Source: an uncultured Roseburia sp. (GTDB lineage Bacteria > Bacillota > Clostridia > Lachnospirales > Lachnospiraceae). From it: DNA of 64,000 nt. A model generated the notes under the pieces. It had not been told where the DNA came from. It saw only the letters and a program-made list of their open reading frames with translations, and ran no database searches. This document shows positions 47,301-56,140 of this stretch, in pieces. The DNA lies in assembly GCA_934317215.1 (NCBI GenBank), contig CAKREH010000009.1, positions 44,484 through 108,483 on the forward strand, written 5' to 3'. Made by a program: the position numbers and the translations under genes. Each line of letters opens with the position of its first letter. Position 1 is the first letter of the stretch.

Positions 47301-48341
47301 GGAAAATATTATGTATGTGTCAGCCAGGCATCTACCCTGTATACCGGTGACTATACGATCAGTATGACGCAGAAAGCGGCTTCCGGATGGGAGACAGAAA
47401 ACAACGGTGACTGGGCTTCGGCAGACAGGATAGAAGCCGGCAAAGCGGTAAAAGGTGTGATCACAGGATATACGTCAGATGAAGATTATTATCGTTTCAC
47501 GCTCACAAAAGCGCAGTATATCAATTTCAGTCTCGCACATGACAAGATCGATGATGCGGGAAGAAGCTGGTATGTGACACTTTATAATGCAAATGGCAGG
47601 AGAGTGAGCCGAAGAGCTGACGATCATATTTATTGCTATGCGGGAAGCACCTATACAGAGTCCCAGGCAGTCAGATTAAGCAAGGGAACTTATTACCTGA
47701 AAGTACAGGCATATGCAAAAAATGCAGTGGAAAAGGAATACACACTCTGTGTAAATAAGATTAAAAATAAGAAAACAAATGTAACTTCTGTAAAATCAAA
47801 GGCTTACAATAAACTGAAAGTCTCATGGAAAGTTGTGCCGGCGGCAGCTTCATATGAAATCTACCGCAGCACGAAAAAGGATGGAGACTACCAGAAGGTA
47901 AAAACCATTGACAGCGTAGGTACCAGTTCCTGGACGGACAGCAGTGTAAAAACCGGAAAAACATACTATTATAAGATTAAGACAGTTGTTAAGACGCAGG
48001 ATGGAAATCAGACCAGTGGATTTTCCAATATAAAATCTGCAAAGGCGGTGCCGTCAAAGACGACATTGAAGGCAAAGGCATCGGATACAAAGAACATAAA
48101 ACTGACATGGTCAAAGGTAAAAGGTGCAAACGGCTATGAAATTTACCGCAGTAACAGTAAAAATGGAAAATATAAGAAGATAGCGGTCATATCAAAGGGC
48201 AGCACGACATCTTATAAAAATGGAAAACTGAAAAAATCAACGACCTATTATTATAAGATCCGCGCATACCGTAAAGTAGATGGAAAGAAAGTATACGGAA
48301 ACTATTCTTCCGTTGTCTCTGTAAAGACAAAAGCAAAATAA
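44355..48341 (+). CDS. Secreted Thr/Glu-stalk protein with PPC-like and FnIII repeats
   Basis: This 1,328-residue exported protein has four regions: a signal peptide (about 1-33, ending near VYAA), a Thr/Glu/Ser stalk (about 40-250), seven PPC-like beta domains (about 255-1135), each opening with an E-x-N-D motif and a DVDYY-type strand, and two FnIII-like domains (about 1136-1328). It has no enzymatic motif, LPXTG or terminal membrane helix. PPC domains often bind carbohydrate or protein. GGAGG nine bases upstream supports ATG 44355. It lies between the Wzx/Wzy cluster and a second initiating transferase, so it may interact with the exported glycan; this is inference. Confidence 0.8.
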   Translation: MKKRHQEGKRIAAWLMALSLCMTAVPAEQAVYAASVQDKTEAAESSFAAEDAEQEEKIAVTQESEPTEKTVVAHESEMTENTGKEDASETAGEPEAESRSETTENTGAESKSETTETTETEKETETTEAAETESGSETTEATGTESSSETTEATGTENGSETTEDTGTESSSETTEATGTESSSETTEDTGKVRNTENVENTEVTEASETTESIENEKESEITEDTEKVTDDSETEDTEAEESEDVVKKDGNVTPGNTYATAAAINVNTPYAAATSVKSITHWYKFTLSKAGMVQLNFAHAKLSDSSNTPAWKIDFIADKVGGMVSIESGLQDTEKRTAKIGLEAGTYYVQITGVDTVFVKQSYNYVFNISYEDTYCETEQNDSISTADNYTLGQTVTGSIHSLIDGDVDYYKITATAKGYLSFQLQHDKVTGRGSADIYRVEVCDSTGEKIYTMNSKADEEKTKSVNLGLAVGTYYLKVSGILYSGTNGETYRLNASWNNADNWECESNDTTAVANSIEAGKAVYGSLYALSDVDYYSMETAKDGYIVVNLQHSKITGRQNTSVYAVTVCDASGSSIYEMTSKAEEESADSIKLGLAAGKYYIKVAGLNAYYNGNYVIKTTFKECSDWEREKNDTIAAANTMKSGKAVHGNLQGLSDVDYYGFETSKDGYIVVNLQHSKVTGRQNTSVYAVTVCDASGSSIYEMTSKAEAESTDSIKLGLTAGKYYVKVEGQNAYYGGDYVIKTKFKECSTWEHESNDTYDTANTAVSGTTYSGDIRTYSDVDYFKIKLSENGYIHVKLKHPVVSGQETTNMFVLSVIRKVDTDQYTEVYTTNIRGGDTSVSTPNLGLPKGEYYIKVAGTGNTAGTLLNATSYPVNYSVCIKAKKAGNREVESNDSVTTANTIKSGKTYYGSISGSKDKDYYKINMSEAGYLKVKFGHKNNGNTASCYNIVIYNKDNSEIYKFTNTGTDTSYTTCKLGLAAGKYYVCVSQASTLYTGDYTISMTQKAASGWETENNGDWASADRIEAGKAVKGVITGYTSDEDYYRFTLTKAQYINFSLAHDKIDDAGRSWYVTLYNANGRRVSRRADDHIYCYAGSTYTESQAVRLSKGTYYLKVQAYAKNAVEKEYTLCVNKIKNKKTNVTSVKSKAYNKLKVSWKVVPAAASYEIYRSTKKDGDYQKVKTIDSVGTSSWTDSSVKTGKTYYYKIKTVVKTQDGNQTSGFSNIKSAKAVPSKTTLKAKASDTKNIKLTWSKVKGANGYEIYRSNSKNGKYKKIAVISKGSTTSYKNGKLKKSTTYYYKIRAYRKVDGKKVYGNYSSVVSVKTKAK
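44640..44935 (+). repeat. Thr/Glu-stalk tandem repeats, 36-bp unit
   Basis: The coding repeat of about 36 bases encodes a TGTESSSETTEA-like 12-residue unit. The best copies lie at about 44765-44930, where several are nearly identical in DNA. Shorter degenerate units precede them. Repeats of this purity can change copy number by slippage. Confidence 0.75.
45860..46603 (+). repeat. 372-bp tandem duplication in the PPC-like region
   Basis: Two adjacent units of 372 bases (124 residues) are nearly identical over long stretches, for example from 45951 and from 46323. They encode PPC-like domains 3 and 4. The other domains are much more diverged, so this pair is a recent duplication or was homogenised. 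Confidence 0.8.
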
Positions 48342-48359
48342 AAGCAAAGAAAAAAGCGG

Positions 48360-48404
48360 ATACCCCGGCGGGAGGCATTTTATGTTTCCTGCCGGGGTAT
48401 TTTT
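48360..48404 (+). terminator. Rho-independent terminator
   Basis: ATACCCCGGC (48360-48369) pairs perfectly with GCCGGGGTAT (48391-48400), followed by T residues. It ends the transcript of the first stalk protein. Confidence 0.88.
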
Positions 48405-48452
48405 AATATTTTATGAAAATTATGGTAAGATATATTCAAAGTTTGGGATTTA

Positions 48453-48461
48453 TGGTAAAAT
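48453..48461 (+). promoter_or_regulatory. Candidate extended -10 promoter
   Basis: TGG-TAAAAT forms an extended -10 about 40 bases before the next gene; a TTCAAA-like -35 is weak and poorly spaced. Confidence 0.35.
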
Positions 48462-48499
48462 GACATAGATTATGCAAAGGTATGAATGTGAGGTAATCC

Positions 48500-49861
48500 A
48501 TGAGAAAACGAGAGAGATATAAACATCTGCTGAATTTATTTGCCAATTTTTTAATGCTTGTGGCTGAGACAGCGATGTTTGCTTTTATATGGTATAAAAT
48601 GTATGTGCCGGAATTGGAGGATAAGTTCTGGAACAGAGGAAACTGGGCAGTGATCGGAATGTATGCCCTGGTATTATTTTTCTTTATCCGCACATTTGGA
48701 GGATACCGGATAGGATACCTCAGAATAACAGATATCTGTTTGTCACAGATCCTTGGAATCCTGTTTGCAAACATCATTGAGTATTTTCAGATCTGTATGA
48801 TTGCAAATGATTATATGTCAGCGTCACCGCTTCTGTTGTTGACAGCAGCAGAGTTCGCAGTGACAATACCGGTTATATTTGTCGTAAGATACTTTTATGT
48901 CAGATTGTATCCGCCGAGACGTATGATCGTGATCTATGGGGAACATTCGCCGGAAGAGCTGATTTCCAAGATCAATTCCAGAAAGGACAAGTATGATGTC
49001 TGTGCAACTGCCAGTGCCTATATGGGACATGAAGCACTGTATTCTAAAATATTAGAGTATGAGGCAGTGGTTTTATGTGATCTGCCTGCAAGTATCCGTA
49101 ACAAGATCTTAAAATTCTGCTATGACCAGAACAAAAGAACCTATATTACGCCAAAGATATCGGATATTATTTTGAACGGAACAGAACGGATCCATTTATT
49201 TGATACACCGCTCATGCTCTCGAGAAACCAGGGACTTACGATAGAACAGCGGTTTGTAAAGAGAGCCATGGATATTATTTTTTCATTGCTGGCAATTGTT
49301 ATTTCATCGCCGTTTTTACTGATCATTGCGCTTGCAATTAAGCTATATGACGGGGGACCGGTGTTTTATAAGCAGGAACGTCTGACAAGAGACCGTGAAA
49401 CATTTCAGATCATTAAGTTCCGCAGCATGAAGGTGGATTCAGAAAAGCAGGGAGCACAGCTTGCAAAGAAAGATGATGACCGGATTACACCGGTTGGCAG
49501 GATTATAAGAAGAACGCATCTGGATGAACTGCCGCAGATTTTTAATATTTTAAAGGGAGAAATGTCTTTTGTCGGTCCAAGACCGGAGAGACAGGAGATT
49601 GCTGAAAAATACGAAGAGGTTGTTCCGGAATTCCGGTTTCGTCTGAAGGTAAAAGCCGGACTGACCGGATATGCACAGGTATATGGAAAGTACAATACAA
49701 CACCATATGATAAATTAAAGCTGGATCTGACCTATATCCAGACGTATTCTGCATGGCTGGATGTAAAACTTATGCTTATGACATTTAAAATTATGTTTCA
49801 GAAAGAAAATACGGAAGGCGTAGATGAAAAGCAGACAACAGCAATCAAAAAGGAAACGTAA
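48500..49861 (+). CDS. Polyprenyl-phosphate glycosylphosphotransferase (initiating enzyme 2)
   Basis: This is a second initiating transferase of 453 residues. Four N-terminal membrane segments precede a central domain and a catalytic C-terminus (about 250-453) with IKFRSMKVDSE, THLDELPQIFNILKGEMSFVGPRPER and KAGLTGYAQVYGKYNT. The last motif differs from enzyme 1 (LWQVSGR), pointing to a different sugar or polymer. It is behind a terminator and probably starts a separate transcript with the next two genes. Confidence 0.93.
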   Translation: MRKRERYKHLLNLFANFLMLVAETAMFAFIWYKMYVPELEDKFWNRGNWAVIGMYALVLFFFIRTFGGYRIGYLRITDICLSQILGILFANIIEYFQICMIANDYMSASPLLLLTAAEFAVTIPVIFVVRYFYVRLYPPRRMIVIYGEHSPEELISKINSRKDKYDVCATASAYMGHEALYSKILEYEAVVLCDLPASIRNKILKFCYDQNKRTYITPKISDIILNGTERIHLFDTPLMLSRNQGLTIEQRFVKRAMDIIFSLLAIVISSPFLLIIALAIKLYDGGPVFYKQERLTRDRETFQIIKFRSMKVDSEKQGAQLAKKDDDRITPVGRIIRRTHLDELPQIFNILKGEMSFVGPRPERQEIAEKYEEVVPEFRFRLKVKAGLTGYAQVYGKYNTTPYDKLKLDLTYIQTYSAWLDVKLMLMTFKIMFQKENTEGVDEKQTTAIKKET

Positions 49862-49863
49862 AA

Positions 49864-50622
49864 ATGGAACAGACAAGTGAGATACAGATATCCGTGATCA
49901 TGCCGGTCTATAATGCGCAGAGTTATGTGGAACAGGCGGTAGAGTCAGTCAGAAAACAGGAAATGATATGGGAATTGCTGATTATAGATGATTGTTCTAC
50001 AGATGATACCGGAAAGATATTAATGAAATATCAGAATGATGCACGTATTAAAGTGATTAAGAATAAAAAAAACAGTGGAGCAGCGGAATCGAGGAATGCA
50101 GGTATCCGTATGGCAAGGGGAAAATATATCGCTTTTTTAGATGCAGATGACTGGTGGGCAGATGGCAAGTTAAAATTACAATATGAAATGCTTGAACAAT
50201 GTCAGGCTGTGCTTTGCTGTACAGGACGTGAACTGATGCGCGCAGATGGGACGAGTACAGGAAAAACAATCCATGTACCGGAAAAGATTACGTACGGGAT
50301 GCTGCTTAGAACAAATTATATCCCATGTTCGTCAGTGCTGGTGAGAACGGATGTGGTCCGGCGTTATTATATGGAACATGCGGAGATGCATGAGGATTAT
50401 ATATTGTGGCTGAAAATATTAAAAGAATATGGACAGGTTTGCGGAATAGATCTTCCGTTATTAAAGTCCCGTATGAGTGCAGGTGGAAAGTCACGTAATA
50501 AATGTAAATCAGCAGTAATGCAGTGGCGGGTTTACAGATTTATAGGAATGAACCGGTTTAATGCACTGCGTTATATGATATGTTACACATTCAATGGCAT
50601 AAAAAAATATACAAGAGGATAA
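49864..50622 (+). CDS. Glycosyltransferase family 2
   Basis: This 252-residue enzyme has SVIMPVYNAQSYVEQAVESV, LLIIDDCSTDDT and the metal motif AFLDADDWW (about residues 91-99), which are the standard GT2 hallmarks. It starts 2 bases after the initiating transferase stop, so it probably adds the second sugar of that unit or glycosylates a partner. Immediately downstream is the amidase stalk protein. Confidence 0.9.
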   Translation: MEQTSEIQISVIMPVYNAQSYVEQAVESVRKQEMIWELLIIDDCSTDDTGKILMKYQNDARIKVIKNKKNSGAAESRNAGIRMARGKYIAFLDADDWWADGKLKLQYEMLEQCQAVLCCTGRELMRADGTSTGKTIHVPEKITYGMLLRTNYIPCSSVLVRTDVVRRYYMEHAEMHEDYILWLKILKEYGQVCGIDLPLLKSRMSAGGKSRNKCKSAVMQWRVYRFIGMNRFNALRYMICYTFNGIKKYTRG

Positions 50623-50629
50623 CAGAAAA

Positions 50630-53600
50630 ATGAAAAAAAGGATTTTAGCGGTAATTATGGCGGTCTGTGTGAGTATGACAGCACTGCCGGCAGATGTGCG
50701 TGCAGCAGAAGATGGGGCAGTCCGGACGGAAAGTACGGTGCAGGAAACGGAGACAGAAGCATCATCGGTGGAAAAATCATCCCGTACGGCAAATGCAGGG
50801 AATGAAACAGAAGAACTGGCAGAGCCGGAGACAACCGGGACAGAGAAAACAACAGAGTCTGCTGAGACTGAGACAGCCGGGACAGAAGAAACAACTGAGA
50901 CGGAAATAATTGAAACAGAAACAGCCGAAACCGAGGAGCCGGCTGGAACGGAAACGGAATCGGCAGGGACAGAGACAGAAACGACAGAAACGGAAACCGG
51001 GACAGAGACAGAAACAACAGAAACGGAAACCGGGACAGAGACAGAAACAACAGAAACGGAAACCGGGACAGAAACAGAAACAACAGAAACGGAAACCGGG
51101 ACAGAAACAGAAACAACAGAAACAACAGAAACAGAGACAGAGACAGAAACAACAGAGACGGAAACAGAGACAGAAACAACAGAGACAGAGACGGAAACAG
51201 AGACAGAAATAAAAACGACCGGCACAGAAACAGCCGAAACTGAGGAGCCAGATGAGAGCGGGACGGTTGAGGCAGCAGAACTTAATTACATGATGGTAGA
51301 GTCCCCATATGTTGAGACACCGGGCATCCAGAATGTGGTTTTGAGTCTTGGAACCGGAAACGAGCAGATTTCCGGCATTGTTTTAAAATATCAGAATCTG
51401 ACCACAGGTAAAACATATCAGGCAAAAGCAGCCGGAACAGAAGAGGATATGACACGCTTTACCATGGATTTTTCCAGAAATGGGCAGGCTGGAGAGTATC
51501 AGATCACATCCGTGCAGTTCACACAGGAAAAAACAAAACAGGAAATCCTGTTATCAGACCTTGAAATGGACGTAAGATTCGGTGTCAATGAACAGGCAGA
51601 AACGAATCCGGATCAGGTGCTTTATGATGAAGATGCCTATGCGGATGTGGACGCAGATGTTGTTACCATGAATGAAGATGGCGAAATTGTTTCTGAAAAT
51701 ACTGTGGAAAATGTGTTAGAGCAGGGAATTTCAGATGCAGTCATTGGTGGCACGGATCACTTAAAAGGAGCAAGTGGTAATGTGACGGTAGTTCTTGATC
51801 CGGGGCATGATGATACACATGCAGGAGCATCCGGTTTTGGAGTTCAGGAGAAAGATCTGACACTTAAGATTGCTGCATACTGCAAAGAAGAGTTATCTAC
51901 TTACAGCGGAATTACAATTTATATGACAAGAGAGAGTGGAAACTGCCCGGCAGGCGGCGGGGATAATACCGCATGTTTAGATGCCCGCGCAAATCTTGCG
52001 AAGAATGTGGGGGCAGGCGTGTTAGTCAGTTTCCATTTAAATACGGCAAACGGAGCAGCACGAGGCGTAGAAGTTTATTATCCGAACAGCAATTATAATG
52101 CACAGGTGGGAAGCAGCGGACAGGCACTTGCGAAAAAAATATGTGATAAATTAGCAGCACTTGGACTGAATTATCGGGGCACACTGATCAGGGATGCATC
52201 ATATGATAAATATCCGGACGGCTCTGCGGCAGATTATTATGGACTGATCCGCCGCTGCAAGAATAATGGTATACCGGGGCTGATCATTGAGCATGCATTT
52301 TTGGATAATGCAAATGATTATTATACATATTTAAGCTCTGATGATAAATTAAAGGCACTTGGTGTTGCAGATGCCACTGCGATCGCAGAGTATTTTGGAC
52401 TGACAAAAGGTGCAAAGACTGTAACGCTTATGTATACGCAGTCAAGAGAAGATGGAAGTCTCAGATTGAAATGGAATGGACTGGATAATGTCGATTATTA
52501 TGAGATTTACCGCAATACTGTGGATGATACAAACTATTCTAAAATAGATGAAGTATCCGATGCAACGTCTTATATTGATGAGGATGTAAAGACAGGAACC
52601 AGATATTATTATCTGATCCGCCCGGTATTTAATGATGGAACCACGGGAGAATATTCCAAATCTATTTCAGGAGTGGCATTAGGAAAAACAAAACTTAAAA
52701 AGATTTCAGCACAGAGCGGCAAAAAAATTACACTGACATGGGAAAAAGTGTCCATGGCAGAGGGCTATCTGATCTACCGCAAAGACGGTGATGATGGAAA
52801 CTTCAATCAGATTGCCCAGGTGACATCCGGCGATACACTGACGTATACAGATACGGTAAAAACCAACAATAAGAAATATAAGTATAAAGTACAGGCTTAC
52901 AATACAAACAACGGCAAGCAGGGTGTCGGTACATTTTCGGATGTAAAAGTGGCAAAGACACTTGCAAAGGTAAAAATTACCGGAATCACGTCTTCCAATG
53001 CAGAAACTTTAACGATTTCCTGGAAGAAAGTTGATGGCGCAAAGGGATACATCATTTCACGCAGCACAAAGAAAGACAGTGGATATCAGGAAATTGAGAC
53101 AGTATCCGGGGCAGGAACAACCTCCTGCTCAGATGATACAGTAAAAGCGGGAAAGACTTATTATTATAAAGTTGAAGCTTATAATGTCATCGATGGTGAA
53201 ACGGGATATGGCGGTGCATCAGATGCGATGTCAGGAAAAACTGCAAAGCGGACGAAGATCACCTCGATCGTTTCTGACAATGAAAAGGCACTGACAATTA
53301 AGTGGGATAAAATTTCAGGTGCTTATGGTTACCGGATCAAACGCAGTACGGAGGAGGACGGAACCTATAAAGTCATTAAAACGATCAAATCCGGCAATAC
53401 GGCCAGTTATAAAGATACCAGTGTAAAAGCAGGAAAAACCTATTACTACACGGTTGAGACAATGGTAAAGACAGATGGCAATATCTGTTACAGCGGCGAT
53501 TCAGTATCCGTGGAAGGAAGAACAGCGAAAAAGACAAAGATCAAATACGCAGTTTCAAATGGCAGCGAACAGATCGAAGTAAAATGGGGTGCGGTAAGTG

Positions 53601-55165
53601 GCGCTTACGGCTACCGGATCAAACGCAGTACGTCAAAGAATGGCACTTATAAGGTTGTTGCAACTGTAAAAGGAAAGAATAAGACAACTTACCTGGATGA
53701 GAATGTAAAGACCGCAAAAACTTATTATTACAAAGTTGAGACGATCAATAAAGTAAACGGCAAAAAAGGATACAGCGGTGACTCCGCAGCTGTATCGGCA
53801 AAGACACTGAAAACAACTTCCATCACAGCAGTGAAGGCAGCAACAAGTACATCTGTAAAATTGGAGTGGAAAGCTGTGGATGGAGCATCCGGCTATCAGA
53901 TTTACCGGAGTACGTCAAAAGACAGTGATTATAAAAAAGTCGGACAGGTAGAGGGCAGAAATACCAGAAAATTCGAGGATCAAACGTTAGAGGCCGGAAA
54001 GACATACTATTATCAGGTGCGTGCCTATAAGAGCGGCAGTGCCAAAGATGGTGTGGCATCATTCTCAAAAACACAGAAAGCATGGACGGTTCAAAAGGCA
54101 GCATTCTCCCAGATCACGAGTGACAACAAAAATCAGGTCACACTTGGCTGGAAGAAAGTTTCAAAAGCTGAAGGATATGTGATCTGCCGCAGCAGCAAGT
54201 CACGCAGTGGATTTGAAAAGATTGCGGAGATTTCATCCGGCACGACACTGACTTATACGGATAAGAGTGTAACAAGCGGTAATACTTATTACTATAAAAT
54301 TGCAGCAGTTTATAAGATCAAAGGAAGTGCGGGCAGAGGAAGTTACAGCGATGTGCTGCAGGCTGCAGTTTTGAAACAGGGAAGTATTTCTTCTATCACA
54401 TTAGGCGAAAATATGGTATTAAATGTTTCCTGGAACAGTGTGGAAAATGCGGATGGCTATGAGCTTGCCGCAGCAGTCAGTCAAAAGGGAACCTACACCA
54501 CCTTACAGACTTCAGGGGAAACATCTTTTACACACAGCAATCTGACACAGGGAAAAACATATTATTATAAAGTAAGGGCATACAAAGATTTAAGCAGCAA
54601 AATCCGCATGTACGGTCCATGGTCTGCAGTAAAATCAAAGGCAGCAGCTCACGAGATCATGGGTACAAGCAGTGTGAGCGTAAACCAGATGGTAACTTAT
54701 TATAATAAGCGTTATACTTTCCCGGCGGATACTTACCGTGACAAGGGGGCAGATACCGCGGAGGCATTCTTTAAGATTTTAAAAGAAGAGGCAGAAGCGG
54801 AGGGCGTAAGAGCAGATTTATTATTTGCACAGGTCATGTTAGAGACAGGAGGACTTACCTTTGGCGGTGATGTTCAGGCGAGCCAGTGTAACTTTGGCGG
54901 ACTTGGTGCAGTCGGCGGAGGCGCTGCCGGTGAGACTTACGCAGACGTAAGAACCGGACTCCGCGCACAGGTACAGCACTTAAAAGCCTATGCAAGTACG
55001 GATGGTCTGAACAATGAATGTGTGGATACACGTTTCCAGTATGTATCGCGTGGAACAGCTAAATACATAGAATGGCTTGCTATCCCGCAGAATCCATATG
55101 GAAAAGGCTGGGCGGCAGATGCAGATTATGGCACCAAACTGCTTCGGATCATGGACAGTTTGTAA
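50630..55165 (+). CDS. Secreted bifunctional autolysin: amidase, FnIII array, glucosaminidase
   Basis: This 1,511-residue protein is exported (signal peptide about 1-25). A Thr/Glu stalk (about 45-213) is followed by an immunoglobulin-like region (about 220-330). An Amidase_3 domain (about 383-593) has zinc motifs DPGHDD, SFHLN and the catalytic glutamate in IIEHAFLDN. Eight FnIII-like repeats (about 597-1340) lead to a C-terminal glucosaminidase domain (about 1344-1511), whose likely catalytic glutamate is in VMLETGG. It should cleave both the peptide amide and the glycan backbone of peptidoglycan. No LPXTG or membrane anchor is visible; the FnIII array may hold it at the surface. It starts 7 bases after a GT2 gene. 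Confidence 0.88.
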   Translation: MKKRILAVIMAVCVSMTALPADVRAAEDGAVRTESTVQETETEASSVEKSSRTANAGNETEELAEPETTGTEKTTESAETETAGTEETTETEIIETETAETEEPAGTETESAGTETETTETETGTETETTETETGTETETTETETGTETETTETETGTETETTETTETETETETTETETETETTETETETETEIKTTGTETAETEEPDESGTVEAAELNYMMVESPYVETPGIQNVVLSLGTGNEQISGIVLKYQNLTTGKTYQAKAAGTEEDMTRFTMDFSRNGQAGEYQITSVQFTQEKTKQEILLSDLEMDVRFGVNEQAETNPDQVLYDEDAYADVDADVVTMNEDGEIVSENTVENVLEQGISDAVIGGTDHLKGASGNVTVVLDPGHDDTHAGASGFGVQEKDLTLKIAAYCKEELSTYSGITIYMTRESGNCPAGGGDNTACLDARANLAKNVGAGVLVSFHLNTANGAARGVEVYYPNSNYNAQVGSSGQALAKKICDKLAALGLNYRGTLIRDASYDKYPDGSAADYYGLIRRCKNNGIPGLIIEHAFLDNANDYYTYLSSDDKLKALGVADATAIAEYFGLTKGAKTVTLMYTQSREDGSLRLKWNGLDNVDYYEIYRNTVDDTNYSKIDEVSDATSYIDEDVKTGTRYYYLIRPVFNDGTTGEYSKSISGVALGKTKLKKISAQSGKKITLTWEKVSMAEGYLIYRKDGDDGNFNQIAQVTSGDTLTYTDTVKTNNKKYKYKVQAYNTNNGKQGVGTFSDVKVAKTLAKVKITGITSSNAETLTISWKKVDGAKGYIISRSTKKDSGYQEIETVSGAGTTSCSDDTVKAGKTYYYKVEAYNVIDGETGYGGASDAMSGKTAKRTKITSIVSDNEKALTIKWDKISGAYGYRIKRSTEEDGTYKVIKTIKSGNTASYKDTSVKAGKTYYYTVETMVKTDGNICYSGDSVSVEGRTAKKTKIKYAVSNGSEQIEVKWGAVSGAYGYRIKRSTSKNGTYKVVATVKGKNKTTYLDENVKTAKTYYYKVETINKVNGKKGYSGDSAAVSAKTLKTTSITAVKAATSTSVKLEWKAVDGASGYQIYRSTSKDSDYKKVGQVEGRNTRKFEDQTLEAGKTYYYQVRAYKSGSAKDGVASFSKTQKAWTVQKAAFSQITSDNKNQVTLGWKKVSKAEGYVICRSSKSRSGFEKIAEISSGTTLTYTDKSVTSGNTYYYKIAAVYKIKGSAGRGSYSDVLQAAVLKQGSISSITLGENMVLNVSWNSVENADGYELAAAVSQKGTYTTLQTSGETSFTHSNLTQGKTYYYKVRAYKDLSSKIRMYGPWSAVKSKAAAHEIMGTSSVSVNQMVTYYNKRYTFPADTYRDKGADTAEAFFKILKEEAEAEGVRADLLFAQVMLETGGLTFGGDVQASQCNFGGLGAVGGGAAGETYADVRTGLRAQVQHLKAYASTDGLNNECVDTRFQYVSRGTAKYIEWLAIPQNPYGKGWAADADYGTKLLRIMDSL
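50966..51230 (+). repeat. Thr/Glu-stalk tandem repeats, 33-bp unit
   Basis: Four 33-base units (50966-50998, 50999-51031, 51032-51064, 51065-51097) encode GTETETTETET, and shorter TETETTE units continue to about 51230. Copies differ by only one or two bases. Confidence 0.85.
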
Positions 55166-55191
55166 ATTAAACAATACTGGTATTGACAGGT

Positions 55192-55227
55192 ACCCTCTTT
55201 ACTGGATTGCCAGTAAGGAGGGTTTTT
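55192..55227 (+). terminator. Rho-independent terminator after the autolysin gene
   Basis: ACCCTC-TTACTGG pairs with CCAGTAA-GAGGGT, followed by TTTTT at 55223-55227. Confidence 0.85.
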
Positions 55228-55268
55228 CTGGTTTTCTGGATTAAAAGAGAGTGCAATCGCACTAAAAC

Positions 55269-55297
55269 TTGCAAAGAACAGCTAATTTTGATATAAT
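55269..55297 (+). promoter_or_regulatory. SigA promoter of the ABC-exported glycan cluster
   Basis: TTGCAA (55269-55274), 17-base spacer, TATAAT (55292-55297), about 48 bases before the permease. Confidence 0.75.
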
Positions 55298-55344
55298 ACG
55301 CCGGTATATAGTGGTGTATGACAGTGTCACAGGAAAGGGAAAAA

Positions 55345-56139
55345 ATGTTAAAAAGATTTATTACGGATATAAGGAAAAATTTTCACTATGCAGTTTATTC
55401 TGCAAAAGCGGAATTGAAGGCAGAGGTAGCCGGATCTTATCTGAACTGGATCTGGTGGATATTAGAACCGATATGTCTGATGCTTATTTATACATTGATC
55501 TTTGGATATGTGTTTAACGCAAGCGAACAATATTTTACCGTGTTTATTTTTATTGGAATTTCCTTATGGGATTTTTTCAGCAGAAATTTAAAAAACAGTG
55601 TTAAAATGGTAAAGAAAAATAAACCGATCGTTACAAAGGTTTATATTCCGAAATTTATACTTATATTGTCCAAAATGATGGTAAATGGATTTAAAATGAT
55701 GGTATCCTTTGGAATCGTTGTTTTAATGATGATCATATACCGGATACCTGTAAGCATTAATCTGATATATATTATTCCATTGATGATAGATGTATTCCTG
55801 CTGTGTTTTGGAATTATGTGTATTTTACTACATTTCGGAGTGTATGTGGAAGACCTGGCAAATGTAGTGGATATTGCACTGAAACTGATGTTTTATCTGA
55901 CTGGTATTTTTTATTCGATCGATACGAGAATTGGTAAAAGATATCCTCTGATGGCAGCAATCCTGGGGAAGGCGAATCCGATGGCATACATTATTACCGG
56001 GTTCCGGAAATGTCTGATTTACTGTGAACGTCCGAGTCTGCGTGTGATGGCACTCTGGTTTGTATTATCGCTGTTTATATGCGTGATCGGAGTCAGAACG
56101 ATCTACAAGAATGAAAACAGTTATGTGAAGGTGATTTAG
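55345..56139 (+). CDS. Polysaccharide/teichoic acid ABC exporter permease (Wzm/TagG-like)
   Basis: This 264-residue protein has six hydrophobic segments and motifs of ABC-2 type polysaccharide exporters (WWILEPICLMLIYTLIFGYVF at the N-terminus, FYLTGIFYSID, ANPMAYIITGFRKCLIY). It exports a finished, lipid-linked polymer. GGAAAGGGA supports ATG 55345. The ATPase follows after one base. Confidence 0.9.
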   Translation: MLKRFITDIRKNFHYAVYSAKAELKAEVAGSYLNWIWWILEPICLMLIYTLIFGYVFNASEQYFTVFIFIGISLWDFFSRNLKNSVKMVKKNKPIVTKVYIPKFILILSKMMVNGFKMMVSFGIVVLMMIIYRIPVSINLIYIIPLMIDVFLLCFGIMCILLHFGVYVEDLANVVDIALKLMFYLTGIFYSIDTRIGKRYPLMAAILGKANPMAYIITGFRKCLIYCERPSLRVMALWFVLSLFICVIGVRTIYKNENSYVKVI

Positions 56140-56140
56140 T

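Noticed and set aside
48341..48341. Sortase anchoring of the stalk proteins
   Set aside because: The C-termini of the proteins ending at 48341 and 55165 have no LPXTG-like motif, hydrophobic segment or positive tail.
50910..51212. 100-codon plus-strand ORF rich in Lys/Gln/Arg
   Set aside because: Another frame of the same repeat; no ribosome site and lies inside the autolysin gene.
50509..51225. 238-codon minus-strand ORF of Ser-Val repeats
   Set aside because: It is the antisense of the Thr/Glu repeat array, which is open in several frames. It has no ribosome site, and the plus-strand gene has a signal peptide and real domains.
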